A stretch of DNA of 56,797 bases from Planctomycetota bacterium (GCA_016794035.1 JAEUHS010000006.1:1-56797), one strand, 5' to 3'; shown: positions 33,958-42,527, numbered from the stretch's first letter. The notes: generated from the letters alone by a model not told the origin. Made by a program: numbers and translations.

Positions 33958-34027
33958 CTAGTGCTGCAGGGCCAGGGGCACCCGCCCCGAGCCGGATGCA
34001 AGCACCCCCACACTCGGGAGCAAGACG

Positions 34028-34333
34028 ATGAAAGTCCGCACGAACGTCAAGGCCGGCAAGCTGGCCGCCAACCACAACCAGGGTCTGCAGATCCGCACCG
34101 CCATCAAGGGCGGCAGGCTGGCAAACAACCACAACCAGGGCCTCCAGGTCCGCACCGCCGTCAAGGGCGGCCGGATCGCCCTCAACCACAACGTGGGCTT
34201 GACGGTCCGGACCGCGGTCAAGGCCGGCAAGTTGTCCGCCAACCACAACCAGGGCCTGCAGGTGCGAACCGCCGTCAAGGGTGGCCGGATCTCCAGCAAC
34301 CACAACGAGGGTCTCAGGACCCAGCCTCGGTAG
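34028..34333 (+). CDS. Tandem-repeat NHN peptide, putative secreted multi-core precursor
   Basis: 101 residues, composed of a 6-residue start (MKVRTN) and five 19-residue repeats. The consensus is V-K-(A/G)-G-(K/R)-(L/I)-x-x-N-H-N-x-G-L-x-(V/I)-R-T-A; the last copy loses its tail. There is no signal peptide, TM helix, Cys, Ser-rich or Thr-rich core. The Lys/Arg content makes it strongly basic. Each repeat has a Gly-Gly or Ala-Gly pair followed by Lys or Arg, and a Val or Ile at -4, matching part of what C39 peptidases cut. The gene heads an operon with a C39-ABC exporter, which makes it the obvious substrate. A Shine-Dalgarno GGGAG lies 9 nt upstream. Related short NHN-containing proteins exist to my memory in other bacteria, uncharacterised. 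Function unknown. Confidence 0.8.
   Translation: MKVRTNVKAGKLAANHNQGLQIRTAIKGGRLANNHNQGLQVRTAVKGGRIALNHNVGLTVRTAVKAGKLSANHNQGLQVRTAVKGGRISSNHNEGLRTQPR
34046..34330 (+). repeat. Five in-frame 57-bp tandem repeats
   Basis: Units at 34046, 34103, 34160, 34217 and 34274, each 57 bp (19 codons). The Asn-His-Asn codons AACCACAAC are identical in all five, and the following Gln codon is changed in units 3 (Val) and 5 (Glu). Units 1 and 4 have AlaGly-Lys, units 2, 3 and 5 have GlyGly-Arg, suggesting alternating duplication of a two-repeat block. Confidence 0.9.
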
Positions 34334-34334
34334 C

Positions 34335-34348
34335 GCGACGCGCGTCGC
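34335..34348 (+). other. 14-bp palindrome after the repeat-peptide stop
   Basis: GCGACGCGCGTCGC, a perfect palindrome starting one base after the TAG. As RNA it forms a 5-bp stem with a GCGC loop. It has no T-run; it could lower expression of the downstream exporter genes or protect the peptide mRNA end, a common arrangement for a precursor that must outnumber its exporter. Confidence 0.4.
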
Positions 34349-34405
34349 TTCGGCCTGCGCCAGGGGGCGCGGGCCATTCGCAGCACCTGATCTCTCCGGC
34401 CACCC

Positions 34406-35563
34406 ATGGCTCTTCGCCGCCACCTCGATCCGACCGCCGTGGCCCGAGCCGAACGGGCGACCCGGCTGCACGAGCGCGCCATCGCCGACCTGGCGGATGG
34501 CCGCCTGGCAGCGGCGCGCACGCACGCCAACCGATCGCTGCGGGCGCTCGAGGCGCTCGTCGGGCCTCGGCATGCCGTCGTCGCGGATGTCTGCGACACC
34601 CTGGCCAGCATCGAGGGCAGCGCCGGTCGCTTCGCCCGGGCCGAAGCGTGGCTGCGGCGCGCCCTGGCGATCCTGGCCCGCAAGCAGGCCGCGCCCGAAA
34701 CCGTGACGCTGCACGTGCGCACGCAGCGCAACCTCGGCAGCCTGCTCGTGCAGATGGGCCAGTACGCCCGCGCCGATCGCATGCTGCGAAGATCTCTCAC
34801 GCGCGCCGAAGCTGCGTTCGGCCGCGACCACGTCGAAGTCGCCGGCTGCCTCAACGACCTCGGCGTTCTGTGCAAGTTCACCGGCCGCTTCGCCGAGGCG
34901 GGGCGCGTCTACCGCCGCGCGCTGCGCCTCCTGCGCCGCCACGCCGGCGCGCACGACGCCCAGGTGGCGACCGTCTACCACAACCTCGGCGGCCTCGGCC
35001 ACGCCCGCGGCCGCCATCAGGCGGCCGAACCGTTCGCCCGGCGCGCAGTCGCGATCCGCGAACGCCTGCTCGGCCGCAACCACGCTGACGTCGCCGCCGA
35101 CCTGGCGGCGCTGGCGGCGATCCTCGATGGCCTCGGCCGCCACGCCGAGTCCATACCGCTGTACCGACGCGCGCTCGTCATCTTCGAACGCACCTTCGGT
35201 CCGACCCACTACGAGATCGCCGTCAACCTGCACAACCTCGCCTCCGCCTACGCGGCGACCGGCCGCGCCCACCTGGCCGAGCCGATGTATCGCCGCGCGC
35301 TGCGCATCAAGCGCCGGCTGTTCGGCCCGCGTCACCCCGACCTCGCCTTCACCTGGAACGACCTCGCCGCGTTGTGCGCCAGCCGCGGCGAACGGACCCG
35401 CGCGGCAGCGATGTACCGCCTCGCCGGCGCGATCTTCGCCGCCGCGCTCGGCCCCGACCACCCCAACACCAAGACCTGCCGCGGCAACCTCGCGGCGTTG
35501 CGCGCGAGCGCGCCGAGTGCTTCCCGATGCCCCACCCGTTCCCGCGTTCGTCGCGCCGGCTGA
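34406..35563 (+). CDS. TPR protein of the repeat-peptide export operon
   Basis: 385 residues with six to seven tetratricopeptide repeats of the kinesin-light-chain kind (42-residue period): AEAWLRRALAILARK, ADRMLRRSLTRAEAAFGRDH, AGRVYRRALRLLRRHAGAHD, AEPFARRAVAIRERLLGRNH, SIPLYRRALVIFERTFGPTH, AEPMYRRALRIKRRLFGPRH. It has no signal peptide, so it is cytosolic. In position it sits between the precursor and the HlyD-like gene and overlaps the latter by 37 bp, so it probably recognises or chaperones the precursor for export. The ATG at 34406 has no Shine-Dalgarno. Confidence 0.88.
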   Translation: MALRRHLDPTAVARAERATRLHERAIADLADGRLAAARTHANRSLRALEALVGPRHAVVADVCDTLASIEGSAGRFARAEAWLRRALAILARKQAAPETVTLHVRTQRNLGSLLVQMGQYARADRMLRRSLTRAEAAFGRDHVEVAGCLNDLGVLCKFTGRFAEAGRVYRRALRLLRRHAGAHDAQVATVYHNLGGLGHARGRHQAAEPFARRAVAIRERLLGRNHADVAADLAALAAILDGLGRHAESIPLYRRALVIFERTFGPTHYEIAVNLHNLASAYAATGRAHLAEPMYRRALRIKRRLFGPRHPDLAFTWNDLAALCASRGERTRAAAMYRLAGAIFAAALGPDHPNTKTCRGNLAALRASAPSASRCPTRSRVRRAG

Positions 35564-36711
35564 ACCTCGAGTCCCGCTCGGGATCGTGGTGGCTGCCGCT
35601 GACCCTGGCCACGCTGCTGCTCGTGTGGCTGCTGTGGGCGGCGCTGGCGCGCGTGACGATCTACGCGGTGTCGGACTCGGCGCGGCTCGAAGTGTTGCAG
35701 GCCGCCTGTCCCGTCGAAACGAGTCTCGCGGGCAGCGTCGCGGTGACGCGGATCGTGCTCGACGCCTCGGTGCAGGCCGGGGACGTGTTGGTCGAGCTCG
35801 ATGCCGAGCCGCTGCGGTTCGAACGCAACGAGCTGCGCGCGCGGTTGGCCGGCCGCGCCGAGGAACTTGGCCCCGTACACGACGAGATCCAGGCGCTGCA
35901 GCGCCAGCTGGACGATCTCGAGCAGGCGGCCAACAAGGTGGTCGAGGAACAGGGCGCCGCGGTCGAAGAGGCCGAAGCCGCGCTGCGCCTCGCTGCGAGC
36001 ACAGCCGCACGTTCCCAGGCGTTGAACGTCGAGGGCCTGGTGTCACCGGCCGAACTGTCGCGCGTGCAGGCCGACGTCGACCAGCAGCGCGCCGGCGTCG
36101 GCCGTCGCCGCGCGACGCAGGAGCGGTTGGTGTGGGACCGCCGGGCCGAAGCCAGCGAGTTGCGCGGCAAGCTCGCGGAGTGCCGCCGGCGCGAGGTCGT
36201 GGTGCGCGGTGAGTGCGCGGTGGTCGAGGCCTCGCTCGCCCGGCTCGAACACGAACTCGAACGGCGCACGATCCGCGCGCCGATCGCCGGCCGGCTCGGC
36301 GAGACGGCGAACCTGCGCGCGGGCCAGTTCGTCGCCGCCGGCACCCGGCTCGCGACGATCGTGCCCGGCGGCGGCATCCGCATCGTCGCGGCGTTCCGAC
36401 CGCAGGACGCCCTGGGTCGCATCCGCGCCGGCCAGGCAGCGCGCCTGCGGCTGCACGGCTTTCCATGGACCGAGTACGGCTTCGTGCCGGCGCGCGTGGC
36501 GAGCCTCGCCAGCGAAGCACTCGCCGGTACCGTGCGCGTCGAAGCCGACATCGCACCGACGTCCGCGTTCCCGCTGCCGCTGCAGCACGGCTGGCCCGGG
36601 ACGCTCGAGATCGAGGTCGACCGCATCGCGCCGGCGACGCTGGTGCTGCGGGCCGCCGGCGCGTGGCTCGCCCGCCCCGGCGAGTCGCCGACTCCGGCCG
36701 AGGCGCGATGA
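35527..36711 (+). CDS. HlyD-like membrane-fusion protein
   Basis: 394 residues, the periplasmic adaptor of an ABC export system. There is one membrane helix at about 21-43 (WWLPLTLATLLLVWLLWAAL), a first half of the lipoyl domain (ETSLAGSVAVTRIVLDASVQ), a long coiled coil (about 105-230, QALQRQLDDLEQAANKVVEE), the second lipoyl half (RTIRAPIAGRLGETANLRAG) and a beta barrel. This is the organisation of the NHLM bacteriocin secretion protein. It overlaps the TPR gene by 37 bp and the next gene by 4 bp (ATGA). No outer-membrane TolC-type protein is encoded nearby. Confidence 0.9.
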   Translation: MPHPFPRSSRRLNLESRSGSWWLPLTLATLLLVWLLWAALARVTIYAVSDSARLEVLQAACPVETSLAGSVAVTRIVLDASVQAGDVLVELDAEPLRFERNELRARLAGRAEELGPVHDEIQALQRQLDDLEQAANKVVEEQGAAVEEAEAALRLAASTAARSQALNVEGLVSPAELSRVQADVDQQRAGVGRRRATQERLVWDRRAEASELRGKLAECRRREVVVRGECAVVEASLARLEHELERRTIRAPIAGRLGETANLRAGQFVAAGTRLATIVPGGGIRIVAAFRPQDALGRIRAGQAARLRLHGFPWTEYGFVPARVASLASEALAGTVRVEADIAPTSAFPLPLQHGWPGTLEIEVDRIAPATLVLRAAGAWLARPGESPTPAEAR

Positions 36712-39434
36712 CCGCCCGCCGCCGCTTCTTCGTGCCCGAAGTCGTGCAGACGTCGGCGACCGATTGCGGGCCCGCGTGCCTCACCAGCCTGCTCGAGGGC
36801 CACGGCATCCGCGCCAGCTACGGCAGGTTGCGCGAAGCCTGCCGCACCGACGTCGACGGCAGTTCGATCGACACCCTCGAGCAGATCGCCGTCGACCTCG
36901 GCCTCGACGCGCGGCAGGTCATGGTGCCCAAGGAGCACCTGCTGCACACAGGTCTGCTGCCGGCCATCGTCGTCGTGCGCCAGCCGAGCGGCATGACGCA
37001 CTTCGTCGTCGCGTGGCGGCTGCACCCGGGCTGCGTGCAGATCATGGATCCGGCGACCGGGCGGCGCTGGTCGTCGCCGGAGCCGTTCCTCGACGAGGTC
37101 TACACGCACGAGTTCGAACTCGACGCGATGGCGTGGTGCGAGTGGGCTGGCAGCGACGACTTCCTGCTCGGCGTGCACCGCCGCCTGCGACAGCTCGGAC
37201 TGGGCCCCGCGCAGGCGGACGATGCGATCCGGCAGTGCCGATCGCCGGCTGGCTGGCGCCCGCCGGCGGCGCTCGACGCGGCCGCCCGACTGGTGGCGGC
37301 GCTGATGCGCGACGGTGCCCTGCGCACGCGCCGCGAGTCGCGGCGGCTGCTGCTCGCCCTGTTCGCCCGCGCCCGGGACGAGGCCAACGAACCGACGGCG
37401 GTGATCCCGGCGGAGTTCTGGACGGCCCGCAAGCGGGAACCGGGCAGCACCACGGTGCAACTGCGCGGCGCCGTGCTGGTGTCGATCGCGCGCCCCGCGG
37501 CGCCGGCGCCCGGCGCCGACCTGCCCGCCCGCGCACCGTTGGCCGCCGGCCTCGCCCGCGCCCTCGCCGAACCGCTGCAGCGCCCCGGGCGACAGCTTCT
37601 GGCGCTGCTGCGCAGCGAGGGGTTGCTGGCGCCGGGGCTGCTGGTCGCCCTGTTGGCGCTGGCGGCCGGCGGCGTGCTGGTCGAGGCCCTGCTGTTCCGC
37701 GCCCTGTTCGCGATCGGCAGCGAACTCGCGGTCGCCGAACAGCGGCTCGCGGGTCTCGCGATGCTGCTGGCCTTCGCGGCGCTGCTGCTCGCGCTCGAGT
37801 GGCCGATCTGGTCGCGCACGCTGGCGCTGGGACGTCGGCTCGAATGCCGCCTGCGCCTGCAGCTGCTCGACAAGCTGACCCGCGTGCACGATCGCTACTT
37901 CCAGAGCCGGCTCGTGTCGGACATGGCCGAACGGTGCCACCGCCTGCACGAACTGCGCGCGGTCCCCGAACTCGGCGCCGAGCTGCTGCGGGCGGTATTC
38001 GGTCTGCTGGCGACGACCGCGGGCATCGTCTGGCTCGCGCCACACGTGGCACCGCTGGCGCTGGCCGGCGCCGCACTCTGCATCGCCGTGCCGCTGCTCG
38101 CGCAGCCGCTGCTCGGCGAAGGCGACCTCCGCCTGCGCAACCACTCCGGCGCGATCCTGCGCTTCCACCTCGACGCGCTGCTCGGCATCGTGCCGCTGCG
38201 TGCACACGCCGCCGGCCGCGCGCTGCGCGGTGAACATCAACGCCTGATCGGTCTGTGGTCGCGCGCCGGCATGCGGCTGCAGCGGCGCGTCGTCGGTGTC
38301 GAGGCCGTGCAGTCGGTCACCGGTATCGCCCTCGCCGTGCTGCTGCTCGGCGTGCATGGCGCGCGGGACCCGAACGGGGCCGGCGCCCTGCTGATGGTCT
38401 ACTGGGCGTTGAGCCTGCCGGTGTTCGGCCAGCAGATCGGGCTGTGCGCGCAGCGGTACCCGACGCAACGCAGCACGACGCTGCGCTTCCTGGAACTGCT
38501 CGGCACCCCCGACGCCGGCGGCGCCGCACCGGCCACGCAACCGACGGCAACGACACCTGACCACAGCCAGGTCAACGGCAGCCATGGCGGCACCGTGCAC
38601 CGGCCAGCGGTCCACGGCCCGGTCGCGATCCGCCTGGACCACGTCACCGTCGTCGCCGCGGGCCACCCGGTGCTCGACGGCGTCAACCTCGACATCGCCG
38701 CCGGCTCGCACACAGCCATCGTCGGTCCGTCCGGCGCCGGCAAGAGCAGCCTCGTCGGCCTGCTGCTCGGCTGGCACGAACCCGCCTGCGGCCAGGTGCT
38801 GGTCGACGGTGCACCGCTCGACCACCGCACGCTGGAACGACTCCGGCAGCACACGGCGTGGGTAGACCCGGGCGTGCAGCTGTGGAACCGGAGTCTGCTC
38901 GACAATCTGTGCTACGGCAGCGACAGCGCGGTACCGAGCGGGGTCGGCGTCTGCATCGAGCGCTCGGGCGTTGCCACCCTGCTCGACGCGCTGCCCGACG
39001 GGCTGCAGTCATCGCTCGGCGAAGGCGGCGCCCTCGTGTCGGGCGGGGAAGGCCAGCGCGTACGCCTTGCGCGGGCGACGTTGCGCCGCGGCACCAGGCT
39101 CGCCGTGCTCGACGAACCGTTCCGCGGCCTGTCGCGCGAGGTACGCAAGGACCTGCTCGACCATGCGCGCGAGCTGTGGCACGGCACCACGCTGCTGTGC
39201 GTCACGCACGACATCGAGGCGGCGCTCGGCTTCGATCGGGTGCTGGTGGTCGAAGGCGGCCGGGTCGTCGAGGACGGCGACCCACGGCTCCTGCAGCAGC
39301 AGGCCTCGCGCTATCGCGCGCACCTCGAGGCCGAGCGCAGCATGCGCGCGACGGCCTGGGCCGACCCGAGCTGGCGCCGGCTGCGGCTCGAACACGGCCG
39401 GTTGCGCCCGGCCGCCCCGGAGGCGCTCGCATGA
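36708..39434 (+). CDS. C39 peptidase/ABC exporter of the repeat-peptide operon
   Basis: 908-residue exporter. The N-terminal C39 peptidase has QTSATDCGPACLTSL (Gln14, Cys20), THFVVAW (His98) and MDPATGRR (Asp114), so the catalytic triad is complete. It should cut substrate after a double-glycine-type site while exporting it. The membrane domain follows (about 310-580), and the ATPase is at about 640-870 with GPSGAGKSS, VSGGEGQRVRLARA, AVLDEPF and CVTHD, all intact. Compared with typical 700-730-residue peptidase-containing exporters it has about 150 extra residues between peptidase and membrane domains. The ATG overlaps the HlyD stop (ATGA); the stop overlaps the next start. Confidence 0.93.
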   Translation: MTARRRFFVPEVVQTSATDCGPACLTSLLEGHGIRASYGRLREACRTDVDGSSIDTLEQIAVDLGLDARQVMVPKEHLLHTGLLPAIVVVRQPSGMTHFVVAWRLHPGCVQIMDPATGRRWSSPEPFLDEVYTHEFELDAMAWCEWAGSDDFLLGVHRRLRQLGLGPAQADDAIRQCRSPAGWRPPAALDAAARLVAALMRDGALRTRRESRRLLLALFARARDEANEPTAVIPAEFWTARKREPGSTTVQLRGAVLVSIARPAAPAPGADLPARAPLAAGLARALAEPLQRPGRQLLALLRSEGLLAPGLLVALLALAAGGVLVEALLFRALFAIGSELAVAEQRLAGLAMLLAFAALLLALEWPIWSRTLALGRRLECRLRLQLLDKLTRVHDRYFQSRLVSDMAERCHRLHELRAVPELGAELLRAVFGLLATTAGIVWLAPHVAPLALAGAALCIAVPLLAQPLLGEGDLRLRNHSGAILRFHLDALLGIVPLRAHAAGRALRGEHQRLIGLWSRAGMRLQRRVVGVEAVQSVTGIALAVLLLGVHGARDPNGAGALLMVYWALSLPVFGQQIGLCAQRYPTQRSTTLRFLELLGTPDAGGAAPATQPTATTPDHSQVNGSHGGTVHRPAVHGPVAIRLDHVTVVAAGHPVLDGVNLDIAAGSHTAIVGPSGAGKSSLVGLLLGWHEPACGQVLVDGAPLDHRTLERLRQHTAWVDPGVQLWNRSLLDNLCYGSDSAVPSGVGVCIERSGVATLLDALPDGLQSSLGEGGALVSGGEGQRVRLARATLRRGTRLAVLDEPFRGLSREVRKDLLDHARELWHGTTLLCVTHDIEAALGFDRVLVVEGGRVVEDGDPRLLQQQASRYRAHLEAERSMRATAWADPSWRRLRLEHGRLRPAAPEALA

Positions 39435-41479
39435 ACGAGTCGCTGCAGGCGCAACTCTGGCCCGCGAGCCAGCTCGCGGCGGCGCAGGCGAGCGCCGCAC
39501 GGCACAGCCGGCTCGCCGCGGCCGTGCCGGAACCGATCGACGCGCACTACGCCGAACTCGGCGCGCGCCTGTTCGACAGTGCCCCCGCGCTCGTGCGCAT
39601 CGACACGACGCTCGACGCCGGGTACGCGCTGGTCGTCGGCCGCCGCGGGCGTTGCCTGCTGCTGCTCGGGCCCGACCTGCGCGTGCACCCGATCGACGTC
39701 GATGTCGTGCGCAGCGGGCTGTGCGCCGCGATCGAAGCGCCGCTGCTGCCGGCGATCGACCGCCTGCTGGTGGCAGCCGACCTGCCGCCGTCGCGCCGCG
39801 GCGCGGCGCGCACCGCGCTGCTGCGGCAACAACTCGCGGCGCGGCCCGTGTCGGGCATCTTGCGGCTGCGACCGCCGCCGAGCGAGCGCCTGCCGCAAGC
39901 CCTGTGGCGCGCCGGCGCGCTGCGCCATCTCGCGACGTTCCTGTTGGCTCATGCCACGCACTACGCGCTGTGGATCCTGTCGTGGTGGATGGTCGGCGGC
40001 ACGACGCTCGCGGGCCGCTTCGACCCGGGCTGGTTCGCCGGCTGGGCGCTGGTGCTCGCCACGCTGGTACCGTTCCGGCTGCTCGCCACGTGGTCGCAGG
40101 GGGCGTTCGCGATGGCCGCCGGCGGCGTGCTGAAGCGGCGACTGCTCGACGCCGGGCTCTGCCTCGATCCGCAGGCGGTGCGCGGCGCCGGCGTCGGCTC
40201 CTTCGTCGGCCGCACCATCGAGGCCGAGGCGATCGAGTCGCTGGCCCTCGGCGGCGGCACGGTCGCCGTCACCGCGGCGATCGAACTGCTGGTGGCGGGC
40301 CTGTTGCTCGCGCTGGCGGCGCACAGTGCGTCGCTGTCGTGGCTGCTGCTGGCCTGGACCGCGCTCGTGGTCGGTGGCGGGGTCTGGTGCCTGCGGCGAC
40401 GCCGGCACTGGACGCAGGCGCGACTGGACCTCACGTACGACCTGGTCGAGAAGATGATCGGCCACCGCACGCGGCTCGCACAGGCACGACCGGCCACGTG
40501 GCACCAGGGCGAAGACGAAGCACTCGAACGCTACCTCGGCTCGTCGCGGCGCCTCGACGCTGCCAACACCTGGCTGTTGGCGGTGGCGCCGCGCGGCTGG
40601 CTGCTGCTCGCCCTGCTGGTGCTCGGCCTCGCACTCGTCGGCGGCGTGCCGTCGCCAACCGAGCTGGCCGTTGGCCTCGGCGGCGTGCTGCTGGCGCACC
40701 AGGCGCTCAGCCGGCTCGTGTTCGGCCTCGCCGACCTGGGCGGTGCCGCCATCGCCTGGCGGCAGATCGTGCCGATGCTCGACGCACTGTCGCACGTCCG
40801 CCCACCGGCGCCGACCGTGTCCGGGATCACCGAACCGGCGACGCCGGCCGACAGCAACGGCCGCCCCGGGCACCTGCTCGGCGCGCACCAACTCGCATTC
40901 ACGCACCCGAGCCGAAACAAGCCCGTGATCGATGGGCTCGACCTCGCCGTGTTCGCGGGCGATCGCATCCTGCTCGAAGGTGCGTCGGGCAGCGGCAAGT
41001 CGACGCTGGCGTCGCTGCTCGGCGGCCAGCGCTCACCCGACGCCGGTGTCGTGCTGTTCGGCGGGATCGACCGGCAGACGCTCGGCGACGAAGCGTGGCG
41101 CCGCCGCATCGCAATGGCGCCGCAGTTCCACGAGAACCACGTGCTCAGCGAGTCGCTCGCCTTCAACCTGCTGATGGGCCGGCGCTGGCCGCCGCACGCC
41201 GAGGACGTGCAGCAGGCCGAAGAACTGTGCCGCGAACTGGGCCTTGCCGACCTGCTCGCGCGCATGCCCGCCGGCCTGTTCGAGATGGTCGGCGAGAGTG
41301 GCTGGCAACTCTCGCACGGCGAGCGCAGCCGGCTGTTCCTGGCGCGCGCGCTGCTGCAGCAGGGCGAGATCGTGATGCTCGACGAGAGCTTCACGGCGCT
41401 CGACCCATCGACGCAGGCGGCTTCGCTGCGTTGTGCGTTGGCGCACAGCAAGACCCTGATCGTGATCGCCCACCCGTGA
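39431..41479 (+). CDS. Second ABC exporter of the repeat-peptide operon
   Basis: 682 residues with an N-terminal soluble region (about 1-165, PALVRIDTTLDAGYALVVGR), a membrane domain (about 180-440) and an ATPase domain with GASGSGKSTLA, LSHGERSRLFLARALLQ and MLDESFTALDP. The LSGGQ signature is LSHGE. The N-terminal domain without C39 peptidase is the arrangement of the second ATPase subunit of NHLM-type systems (typically 900-1000 residues), so this one is shorter. It stops directly after the H-loop histidine (IVIAHP), about 25 residues before the usual end of the domain. This suggests truncation at the operon edge. Confidence 0.88.
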   Translation: MNESLQAQLWPASQLAAAQASAARHSRLAAAVPEPIDAHYAELGARLFDSAPALVRIDTTLDAGYALVVGRRGRCLLLLGPDLRVHPIDVDVVRSGLCAAIEAPLLPAIDRLLVAADLPPSRRGAARTALLRQQLAARPVSGILRLRPPPSERLPQALWRAGALRHLATFLLAHATHYALWILSWWMVGGTTLAGRFDPGWFAGWALVLATLVPFRLLATWSQGAFAMAAGGVLKRRLLDAGLCLDPQAVRGAGVGSFVGRTIEAEAIESLALGGGTVAVTAAIELLVAGLLLALAAHSASLSWLLLAWTALVVGGGVWCLRRRRHWTQARLDLTYDLVEKMIGHRTRLAQARPATWHQGEDEALERYLGSSRRLDAANTWLLAVAPRGWLLLALLVLGLALVGGVPSPTELAVGLGGVLLAHQALSRLVFGLADLGGAAIAWRQIVPMLDALSHVRPPAPTVSGITEPATPADSNGRPGHLLGAHQLAFTHPSRNKPVIDGLDLAVFAGDRILLEGASGSGKSTLASLLGGQRSPDAGVVLFGGIDRQTLGDEAWRRRIAMAPQFHENHVLSESLAFNLLMGRRWPPHAEDVQQAEELCRELGLADLLARMPAGLFEMVGESGWQLSHGERSRLFLARALLQQGEIVMLDESFTALDPSTQAASLRCALAHSKTLIVIAHP

Positions 41480-41514
41480 CCGGCGGCTCGCCGCGCGCGC
41501 CGCTCCGCCTCGCG

Positions 41515-41703
41515 TCAGAGCCCGCGCCGCCGCTGCGGCAGCTGCGCCAGCACCGCGCGCTTCTCGTCGTCGCGCATGGTCCACCACCGCGCGATCTCGT
41601 CGACGGTGCGTGCGCAGCCGGTGCAGTGGCGCCGGGCGTCGTCGAGCACGCAGACGCGGATGCACGGCGACTGCGGCGGCTTCGGCGACTCCGACCCGCT
41701 CAT
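41515..41703 (-). CDS. DUF1289 family protein
   Basis: 62 residues: PCIRVCVLDDARRHCTGCAR near the N-terminus with the four conserved cysteines of the family, then TVDEIARWWTMRDDEKRAVL and LPQRRRGL. The family is of unknown function, often read as a small metal-binding protein. Here its ATG overlaps the stop of the SUFU-domain gene by 4 bp. It is convergent with the exporter operon, 35 bp apart. Confidence 0.9.
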   Translation of the reverse strand: MSGSESPKPPQSPCIRVCVLDDARRHCTGCARTVDEIARWWTMRDDEKRAVLAQLPQRRRGL

Positions 41704-42368
41704 CGCACGCTGCGCCGCGCCGCGTCGGTCGCCGGATACACGCCCTGCTGCACCAGCAGTTCGACCAGCGCGTCCTGGTCGTTCTGGCGCGCGAACTCGA
41801 CCTCGGCCTCGGTGACGCCGATCAGCTGGAACAGGTCGACGCGGCCCGACGCCAGTTCGAACGACGGCGGCACGCGCTGCGGCGGCTCGACCAGCAACCA
41901 CCGGATCGCGCTGTCGAAGGTCGGCGTGATCGACCCGCCGAGCGGCACGCGGTTGCCGTATTCGAGCAGCTCGGCGTTGTCGTAGCTGCCGACCGCGACC
42001 AGCAGTTCGTAGGCCATCAGGTTGTGCAGCAGCGGCACCGGCCAGTCGGCGGCCGCCGGCGTCTCGAGCAGCAGCTCGAAGCCGAGACCCGAGAACCCCG
42101 ACGGGTCGGCGCCCGGCCGGTCGAGGTTCCACGGGTTGCTGAGGCCCGAGGTCACGTAGGCCCAGGTGGTGCGTTCGCCGTGCGGCGGGCAGGCGAACAC
42201 GCCGTGGTTGCGCCAGCCCGGATGCGGCTCCTTGCCGAAGCGCTCGTAGACCGACGCGCCGGCGGTGTAGACACCGGCACCGAGGTCGCCGAACAGCGAC
42301 TTGTAGACGCGATCCTCACGATCGCCCCAGACACCTTCGAACCACTCAGCGAACGCGGAATCCGTCAT
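41700..42368 (-). CDS. SUFU (suppressor of fused) domain protein
   Basis: 222 residues matching the bacterial SUFU-domain family: a WFEGVWGDREDRVYKSLFG start, AYVTSGLSNPWNL, ELLLETPAAADWPVPLLHNL and FLASGRV-like later part, ending with EFARQNDQDALVELL. In bacteria these proteins have been noted near toxin and immunity loci and are often called immunity-like, but function is not settled. It overlaps DUF1289 by 4 bp. A TAGCCT box lies 10 nt before the ATG. Cytosolic. Confidence 0.85.
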   Translation of the reverse strand: MTDSAFAEWFEGVWGDREDRVYKSLFGDLGAGVYTAGASVYERFGKEPHPGWRNHGVFACPPHGERTTWAYVTSGLSNPWNLDRPGADPSGFSGLGFELLLETPAAADWPVPLLHNLMAYELLVAVGSYDNAELLEYGNRVPLGGSITPTFDSAIRWLLVEPPQRVPPSFELASGRVDLFQLIGVTEAEVEFARQNDQDALVELLVQQGVYPATDAARRSVR

Positions 42369-42515
42369 CGAGCGGCGCAGGCTACCACGCCGAAACGCCC
42401 GCCGCGCGTGGCTTTCCGCCCCGGCGCGCAGGCCCGGCCCGGGCCGGCCGCGGCAGCTTCGCCTGCCGCCACGTGCGCGGGACAACGGAAGCTGGCACGC
42501 GCGCGCGCCGATCGC

Positions 42516-42521
42516 TAGACC
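42516..42521 (+). promoter_or_regulatory. Candidate -10 box 6 nt before nth
   Basis: TAGACC, exactly 6 nt before the ATG at 42528, with no Shine-Dalgarno between. Would give a leaderless mRNA. Confidence 0.35.
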
Positions 42522-42527
42522 CGGCGC

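Noticed and set aside
33738..34027. A gene of its own upstream of the repeat peptide
   Set aside because: Only fragments without starts are visible, so they are listed as remnants rather than genes.
34046..34330. CRISPR-like array suggested by regular repeats
   Set aside because: The 57-bp period is a multiple of three, there are no spacers and the units encode one protein frame.
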